A stretch of DNA of 6,819 nt from Bacteroidota bacterium (lineage in GTDB: Bacteria; Bacteroidota; Bacteroidia; Chitinophagales; LD1): contig JAEYZB010000247.1 in assembly GCA_023428205.1 (NCBI GenBank), positions 1 to 6,819 on the forward strand. Direction: 5' to 3'. The position numbers and the translations under genes are program-made. Within the stretch, counting starts at the first letter, position 1. Every line of letters begins with the position of its first letter. The notes below the pieces were generated by a model. The model was not told the origin of the DNA and ran no database searches. It worked only from the letters and a program-made list of their open reading frames with translations. Positions 4,600-6,819 of the stretch are shown piece after piece.

Positions 4600-6819
4600 A
4601 TGAACAAAAAACTAATAGGCCTTTTCGCAGTATTAACGTTGAGCACAGTAGTTGTGGCTCAAGGGAATTATGCGCAAGACAAATCCAAATTAACCCCAAA
4701 AGAGGCGTTGCAAATTGCAGACAGATATTATGGAGAAGGACAGTTTTACACTGCGGCTGACTTATACCGCCAATACTTAGAAAAAAAAACCGATGACCCC
4801 TATGCCACTTTTTGGTTAGCAATGTCGCTCAACTTTGCCCGCGATTACAAAGGTGCGGAAACCGCTTTTAATAGCTTTTACAGCCTATCTGCCGAAAACA
4901 AAAAAGACAAAGGCTGGCAACAAGAAGTGCGAAGAGAATACGATGAAGGGCGACTTTATTACGGAATGATTTTACATCGCTTGGGAAAGTATCCGGAAGC
5001 AAAAGAACAACTCAGTAAATTTCGCGGAGAGTACAGCAACACGGACGAAGCTGAGCGCAAAGTGGTTTTGACATTAGCGAAACGCATTTCAAATTCATGT
5101 GACTCTGTACAGTTTATTCCTAAGGCTAAAGTAAAAATTGTTCCTCTTCCAGCAGGCATTAATCACGGCTATTCAGAAACGGGCGCTTATGGCATTAGTG
5201 ACAAAGAACTGTACTACACCTCTACCGGAGCGGATGAACTATATGAGTACGTGGGAAATAATGAGCTTTATACTTCCATTTACAAAGTAACCAAGAAGGG
5301 ACAAAAATGGGGAACTCCACAAAAAATAGATTTTAAAATAAACGAACCCGGCTATTTCAACTGCGATGGCAAATTCAATAAAGATAAAACGCGTTTTTAT
5401 TTCAGCCGATGCATAGAGCGCGAAAGAGATATTCCGCTATGCAATCTTTTTTGGTGTCCTGTGAACAAAGGCGTTTTTGGTGCACCGGAGCGATTGCCCG
5501 ACAATGTGAACCATCAAGACAGCTATTCCTCATGGCAACCCGCTGTACGTGCTACAAAAAATAAAAATCAAGAATACATCTACTTCGTAAGCGACCGCCC
5601 TGGCGGTGTGGGAGGCTATGACATTTGGTACACAATGCGCACCAATGGAAGCGAGTATACCGAACCCGCTTTAGCACAAGGCTACACGAATACTGCGGGT
5701 GATGAAGTCAGCCCATACTGGGACGACAGCACACAAACATTATACTTTTCTTCCAATGGACATACCGGTTTTGGCGGATTTGATATATTCCGAACCCGTC
5801 AGGTTAGTGAAGGGAAAGTAAAAAAATGGACTGCCGTTGAAAACTTAGGGAAACCATTAAATTCAGGAGCGGATGACCTTTTTTATACTGTTGCGCCAGA
5901 CCTTACTTGGGGTTATTTTACTTCAAACCGCGAAGGCTCTATTCCGCTGAACGGAATCTCAACCGCAAGTGACGACTTTTATACTTGGGAAAATTTCCAA
6001 TACGCTGTATCCGGTTCTGTGAAACGCGAAGGAACAAACGAGGAAGTTACGACAGCTACCCCCGGCAAATACTCGCTTTACAAAAAAACAGCTGATGGCA
6101 AAAAAGTACTCGTTGGGATAGACTCTACTTCTACGGGCGGTAACTACTTCTTTAAACTTGACCCTGATGCTGACTATGAAGTCGTAGTAGATAAACCGGG
6201 ATTCTTAGCGGTAACCGAATCTATTTCTACCAAAGGAATTGAAGGAGAGGACACACTTCAGCAAAACTTCACCGTAAATAAAGATGCATACCAAATCATA
6301 GGAGACCTTTATGAAGATGGAAAACCGGACACGAAAGTCTTTGGTCCGGCAACCGTTATTGTCTATGAAACATTTGCTGATGGACAGGAGCGTATGCTGC
6401 AAGAGTCCTCTGTTTCGCCTAAAATGTTTCAATATTCTGTAAAAGTTCCAACCGATAAAACCTACAAGGTATTAATTCGTAGAGAGGGTTATTTTGCAGG
6501 ATTCACAACGGCTTCTACCAAAAACTTACCAACCGAAGTAGAAGAAATCCGCAAAGATATTGGATTGAAAAAATTGGAGTTGAACAAAGAGTACAAAATG
6601 TCAAACATCTTGTATGAATTTGGCAAAGCAGTTTTATCTAAATCTTCAGAGTCGGTGCTTGACACGCTGTACGGTATAATGGTAGACAATCCATCGTTTG
6701 TCGTGGAGTTGAGCGCACATACCGATGCGGTGGGCTCAGATGCAAACAACCTCCGCCTTTCACAAGCGCGCGCGCAAAGTTGCGTGGATTACCTAATTTC
6801 TAAAGGGGTGAACAAAAAA
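4600..6819 (+). CDS. PorE-like OmpA-family protein (TPR, beta-propeller, CRD-like, OmpA_C), 3' end missing
   Basis: The frame is open from ATG 4600 to the window edge: 740 residues without a stop. Residues 1-20 are a signal peptide (MNKKLIGLFAVL...VVVA, cleavage before QGN) with no lipobox cysteine. TPR-like helices cover about 34-147 (ADRYYGEGQFYTAADLYRQYL; GRLYYGMILHRLGKYPEA). A PD40-type beta-propeller covers about 178-465, with blades such as RFYFSR, YIYFVSDRPGGVGGYDIWY and TLYFSSNGHTGFGGFDIF. Two carboxypeptidase-regulatory-like beta modules follow, about 468-545 and 564-643. The C-terminal OmpA domain starts near 660 and holds HTDAVGSDANNLRLSQARA; D709 and R724 have the same 15-residue spacing as the diaminopimelate-binding pair of OmpA proteins. 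Only a few dozen residues should be missing. The order matches PorE of P. gingivalis, a periplasmic T9SS component that ties to peptidoglycan and works with PorP, whose homologue is next door. Similar OmpA-family paralogues are common in Bacteroidota, so orthology is inferred. Confidence 0.9.
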   Translation, partial: MNKKLIGLFAVLTLSTVVVAQGNYAQDKSKLTPKEALQIADRYYGEGQFYTAADLYRQYLEKKTDDPYATFWLAMSLNFARDYKGAETAFNSFYSLSAENKKDKGWQQEVRREYDEGRLYYGMILHRLGKYPEAKEQLSKFRGEYSNTDEAERKVVLTLAKRISNSCDSVQFIPKAKVKIVPLPAGINHGYSETGAYGISDKELYYTSTGADELYEYVGNNELYTSIYKVTKKGQKWGTPQKIDFKINEPGYFNCDGKFNKDKTRFYFSRCIERERDIPLCNLFWCPVNKGVFGAPERLPDNVNHQDSYSSWQPAVRATKNKNQEYIYFVSDRPGGVGGYDIWYTMRTNGSEYTEPALAQGYTNTAGDEVSPYWDDSTQTLYFSSNGHTGFGGFDIFRTRQVSEGKVKKWTAVENLGKPLNSGADDLFYTVAPDLTWGYFTSNREGSIPLNGISTASDDFYTWENFQYAVSGSVKREGTNEEVTTATPGKYSLYKKTADGKKVLVGIDSTSTGGNYFFKLDPDADYEVVVDKPGFLAVTESISTKGIEGEDTLQQNFTVNKDAYQIIGDLYEDGKPDTKVFGPATVIVYETFADGQERMLQESSVSPKMFQYSVKVPTDKTYKVLIRREGYFAGFTTASTKNLPTEVEEIRKDIGLKKLELNKEYKMSNILYEFGKAVLSKSSESVLDTLYGIMVDNPSFVVELSAHTDAVGSDANNLRLSQARAQSCVDYLISKGVNKK

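Noticed and set aside
4292..4822. Minus-strand open frames around the 4499-4599 spacer (4292-4558, 4598-4822)
   Set aside because: Both run antisense to the PorP/SprF or PorE-like coding sequence, and the first starts inside the terminator hairpin; neither translation resembles a known protein.
4959..6749. Minus-strand open frames inside the PorE-like gene (4959-5159, 6205-6432, 6489-6749)
   Set aside because: They are antisense to a continuous 740-codon frame with clear domains; no independent support.

Overview
The window looks like ordinary chromosomal DNA from a member of the Bacteroidota (Bacteroidetes). Three things point there: a PorP/SprF plus PorE-like gene pair, which belongs to the type IX secretion system (T9SS) found in that phylum; start codons preceded by A-rich stretches instead of Shine-Dalgarno sequences; and a TAnnTTTG-type promoter element ahead of ahpC. 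Base composition is moderately AT-rich. The genus cannot be named from this sequence. No tRNA, rRNA, CRISPR array, insertion sequence or integration site was seen.

Left part (1-1004): the 3' part of a family 9 glycosyltransferase gene (LPS core or surface-glycan assembly) enters from the left edge on the + strand. It converges on a small minus-strand gene for a 97-residue protein that is more than half Asp/Glu. A GC-rich hairpin with T-rich flanks on both sides separates them and probably terminates both. An AT-rich divergent region (1005-1213) then holds the start regions of the acidic gene and of ahpC.

Middle (1214-3339): a complete typical 2-Cys peroxiredoxin (AhpC) is followed by a clear intrinsic terminator. 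Only 25 nt after its T-run begins a complete RlmD-type 23S rRNA (uracil-C5) methyltransferase with its iron-sulfur cysteines, SAM motif and catalytic cysteine. These two genes have no obvious functional link.

Right part (3458-6819): a complete PorP/SprF outer-membrane protein gene is followed, after a long hairpin terminator, by a large gene that runs off the right edge. That gene is intact over its visible 740 codons and encodes a signal peptide, TPRs, a PD40-type beta-propeller, two carboxypeptidase-regulatory-like beta domains and an OmpA-type peptidoglycan-binding domain. This is the PorE architecture. PorP and PorE are known T9SS partners linking an outer-membrane component to peptidoglycan, so the pair probably acts together in secretion or surface attachment.

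No wholly new system is evident. The points most worth a second look are the acidic protein, whose C-terminal tip resembles the SSB protein-binding tail; the PorE-like protein, which lacks a lipobox and has two beta-sandwich modules; and two gene junctions where a start codon sits about 25 nt after a terminator hairpin.
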